The notes under the pieces are model-generated. The model was not told the origin of the DNA. It did no database searches and saw nothing but the letters and a program-made list of their open reading frames with translations. Positions 60,836-64,000 of a stretch of DNA of 64,000 nucleotides are shown piece by piece. This DNA is from Ectocarpus siliculosus (Eukaryota; Sar; Phaeophyceae; Ectocarpales; Ectocarpaceae): positions 462,016 through 526,015 of the forward strand of contig FN649736.1 of assembly GCA_000310025.1 (NCBI GenBank), given 5' to 3'. The position numbers and the translations under genes were made by a program. The number at the start of each line of letters is the position of its first letter. Within the stretch, counting starts at the first letter, position 1.

Positions 60836-62594
60836 TGTACAACTTACAATGTAGAGCGACGGCATTGTCAGACGCAATCGGGAACGGCAAACGGGTCCCT
60901 TGGGAACCAATCGTTAGCGTACACTCAAAATGTAGCCAACACTTACACTCACTCTCATCTTGAAAGTGGTAGCCGACACTCTAAATGTACTTGGCATCTA
61001 CACGTGCATGTCTAAGCCGCTTGTCTAATTGTGGTACGTGGCAACATAAGGTACTCTGAATGTGATGTATTTACGTGGCAACTTTCATGTCTAAGTCGCG
61101 GATAAATCGTTCGTGTAGAAGATAGGTGGTAGTACGCAAAGCTAAGAGGGAAACCGAACGACACCGAGAGGCATTTAATTTGCACAAAGAACTAAACACG
61201 AAAAAGAAAGATCAGGCAGTGACACGGCGTGCCTGGAGTTTACATGGCTACATACGTGTTGCGAAGCCGGAGACATGCAACACCGAAAGACACAGAAAAA
61301 CGAAGATCAGGCATGTCACACAGCGTGCGTAGCGTTGATGGTCTACTTCCTTACTGTTGAAGAGGATTCCTGCCTTGGTAGCAGGAGCGGGCCATAATGT
61401 ATGTGTGTGCACCTGTCTGTCTTTAGTATAAGCAAGCATCTGACCGCGCTAACCGGCTGACCAATGAAGACGTCAGTCTCAGTGCGGTGGAAACACACAA
61501 TGCGCTTCTATGGTACACAATCTGGGATCCTGTGACCGAGTGACACGCGGGAGTCTACGCTACTCTCGGGATTAAAGACAGAGAGATACCGTACAGCAAC
61601 AGAAGAAGAAAACTGCACTTGTTTGCTATATATGGCTGCTACTTTTGGGTGCGCGTGACGTGCGCTTTGACCTGTCTGTCTGTGTGTGCAAGTGTGGCCT
61701 GTACCATAGCTATTTGCAGCTGTGAGACTACATACAGTACAGCAACATACACCAGTCAGACTCCGTAAATTTTAATGTCAGCACATACACACACACCCGG
61801 TGTCTGTGTTGTCCTCCGGACCACATACATACCGCAGAGAGATCCAGCACACAGAGCTGATCATGAGAAACAAACATGAGCGAGATGCATGCGATGTGTT
61901 CCGAGTTCAGACAGACACTTTTTCAGTTTTTCTGTCACAAATGCCGCAAGTTTTCCGCCTTCCGTCTTCTCATTTACTTCCGAAAAAAGTGTTTGCCCGC
62001 TACCGCACGCGCATACAGGGGTGGCGTCAGCGTTACAACACCACCCCCCCCGTGGTAAAAACAGTAAACAGTCCACCAAACACACTCCTCATGCACCATC
62101 GCTTAAGTAAGTGCACGAAAGGTAGGAACATGGGGATGTACTCCATGTATGTATGTGTATATTACCTGCTATAGATATACATGCACGATCCGCGGTGCAT
62201 GCATGCAGTAACGTGCGTCACGTGCACGCGGTTGTCAATTCTTCTTCAAAATTCATGTTCCGAGATAGGTTGAAATTATAAAAAAACACCGACAGCATGG
62301 TAAAGAATGAATTGACACACGTCTGTCTGGCAGGTATTCTTTGAGGTCAACAGCTTGCCGCACGCGCAATCCCAGCAGTATCGATCAGCTGCAGAAAAAA
62401 ATGCCGGCAGCACCACTCACAGTAGAGTTGCATCTCTCAACGCGCCATGCCTAAATAAAGCGGTCACACAACAACATATTTCTACATACATTGCTTACAA
62501 TGCACAGATGCGTGTTGCAGTGCACAATGCACAACAACAGCAACAACACACCACGCACGTCACTTCAAGTTCTCAAAAACACGGAAAGACGTTA

Positions 62595-62920
62595 GCCACC
62601 AATCGGATCGCTGATTTGAGCGACAGTCCCGAGCGGAGGGGTCCGAGGTGGAGAGAAAAAGTGCCACGACGAGGTTTTGACCCGTCCCGCCGGCGCGTGC
62701 AGCTCGCCCGTCGCTGGACGCCCGGAGCCCCGCGCGGCGGCGTCTCGCTGAGAGAGGGCTCCCGGCGGGCTCCGCGGAGCGGGAGGGTGAGCGGCGGCCC
62801 CTGCGTCGCGCGCCAACACTCGACGCTATCGTGTCGACTTGAGAGTGGGCGCAATCCCGCCGCTTCGCTCTCGGGCACCGAACGGAGGCCTGCGGCGCGC
62901 CCTCAGCCTGAGTTATTTTT
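62595..62920. other. GC-rich island in AT-richer repeat DNA
   Basis: About 320 bp rich in CGG, CGC and GCC, sharply bounded. The minus frame is open for 101 codons, but this follows from the base composition. No RNA gene or domain was recognised. Confidence 0.4.
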
Positions 62921-63284
62921 TACCTACACTACGAAGAGTATGACGCACAATCAGGTAATGTAGATTGGGCATTGCACATACACACACCATGTGTGCTCTA
63001 CACACACCACGTGTGCTCTGAAAGGCACGTTCAACCACAGGCTGAAGTTATGCTGCACCCCTCTTGACCCCTCCATTCAAAATCTTCCCGACATTTTCCT
63101 CTACAACCCCCAGGTAGAACAAGCAAGATGACCACCGAACTGCCCGCTTGAAGCTGTCACCCTAAGTTAAATACTCGAGGAAGTGGTTTACGTTGCACTA
63201 CTTGAAAATAGAGTACTGTGGACAAGGGTGCCGGGAAAAAATATTTTCTGACACCTAGATCTATGTACCCTCCAGAGGCGATGA

Positions 63285-63400
63285 GGGGGGGAGGTGTACT
63301 CATAGTCGTGCATGCCGTAGTCGTTAGACCATTGACCTCGCATCCCTACAAAGCCGGGAAGGAGCACGCCGGGTTCTCACCGGACCAGGCTCTCACATCA
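63285..63400 (+). repeat. Dispersed repeat copy 2
   Basis: Plus-strand counterpart of the repeat at 42,292-42,386: a G-rich start, then CTCATAGTCGTGCATGCCGT, then the D-arm-like GTTAGACCATTGACCTCGC, then CCGGGTTCTCACCGGACCAG. The two copies are clearly diverged at several positions, so they are not recent duplicates. Confidence 0.75.
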
Positions 63401-63754
63401 CCAAGCGCGAAGCGCCGTGAGGTGTTCGGCGAGTCGCATGAAGGGTGAGCCGCATTCTGCTAAGTGTGTTCGGCATCTTGTGCTTATTGCGTACGGATGA
63501 CAGCTGCGTATGACTTAGTTTATTTTCTTGTGCTTTCATTTCCAGAGACAGTTGTAAGCACTGTGCAACTGCCTCGAGGATGCTTGACCATTTTAACACA
63601 ACGTGGGTCGATCATCCCCTTTGCGCGGAGTGAGGGTTCTCCACCCCGCACAACATGATCTACCCGACCACCATTATGGTTACCGCCAAAAAAAAAAAAA
63701 ACGTACAAAAAACCCCGGTAACCTGGTTGCCGAGTTCACGAAGTGAATTGGTTT

Positions 63755-63880
63755 GTTTTACAACGTCGTTGCCAAGCGACGGAAACCCAATCCCGATGGC
63801 AAACACCGAGGGGGGGGGTTGCTTTACAACGTCGTTGCCAAGCGACGAAAACTTAACCCCGATGGCAAACACCGGGAGGG
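63755..63880. repeat. 66-bp tandem repeat, two copies
   Basis: TTTACAACGTCGTTGCCAAG and the following GATGGCAAACACCG block occur twice, offset by 66 bp, separated by G runs of variable length. Confidence 0.8.
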
Positions 63881-64000
63881 GGCTGAGGGGGGGGGAGGGG
63901 GGGTTATGCGAACATCAAGTAAAAAAAGATCCAATAAACTTTATTTTTTGAACTTTTCTCGCAATTACGGCACCACGAATATTTTTCATTTCGACTTCTC

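Larger units (their letters stand above)
56737..64000. other. Gene-poor, repeat-rich stretch
   Basis: No protein gene is supported. Apart from the repeats listed separately, open frames are short and lack domains. Local features include poly-A/T runs, CA-rich segments near 61.7 and 62.5 kb, and a GC-rich block at 62.6-62.9 kb. Confidence 0.5.

Overview
The window reads as nuclear DNA of a multicellular stramenopile, most likely a brown alga of the Ectocarpus type. This is inference. The visible basis is moderately GC-rich, very intron-dense genes (3 to 15 exons, introns from about 85 bp to 2 kb), GTGAGT-like donors, pyrimidine-rich acceptors, abundant CT/GA and GC-rich simple repeats, and small genes on alternating strands. 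No bacterial operon, CRISPR array or rRNA gene was seen. Gene models were built by hand: exons were joined only where splice sites and codon phase agree.

Region 1 (1-16.9 kb, minus strand) holds two tandem paralogues that start with a SAP domain. The downstream one (1-9,888; its 3' end lies outside the window) adds an acidic Ala/Glu repeat segment, three RRM domains and a Gly/Arg tail, the layout of hnRNP Q/R (SYNCRIP) proteins. The upstream one (12,664-16,876) is a short SAP protein with no RRMs. Their first three exons correspond. The RRM gene carries two alternative 84-nt exons for the start of RRM2, apparently mutually exclusive.

Region 2 (18.5-25.4 kb, minus) is dominated by a 5-kb exon of a large protein. 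The recognisable strands of one C2-like domain appear in order but are separated by very long disordered inserts, one of which holds about seven tandem repeats of a Phe-Trp-Ser-Pro motif with a period near 430 bp. An EF-hand exon lies just upstream.

Region 3 (25.7-34.4 kb) has an ankyrin-repeat gene (minus) and a gene of 8 exons with two divergent EF-hand-like modules (plus). They face away from each other around 28.8-28.95 kb. A weakly supported minus-strand gene follows at 35.4-36.2 kb.

Region 4 (37.2-51.0 kb, plus) is a 15-exon orthologue of WDTC1/ADP, a WD40-TPR-WD40 substrate receptor (DCAF) of CUL4-DDB1 ubiquitin ligases. All phases agree and give about 887 residues. Its introns hold a perfect 108-bp tandem duplication that copies a splice donor, a decayed partial exon copy, and a dispersed repeat.

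Region 5 (51-64 kb) is gene-poor, with degenerate tandem repeats, simple repeats, a second copy of the dispersed repeat and a frame-broken OTU cysteine protease ORF of the kind carried by transposable elements. The genes do not form one pathway. The best supported roles are RNA binding/processing (region 1), possible membrane or calcium-linked signalling (regions 2-3) and ubiquitin ligase targeting (region 4).
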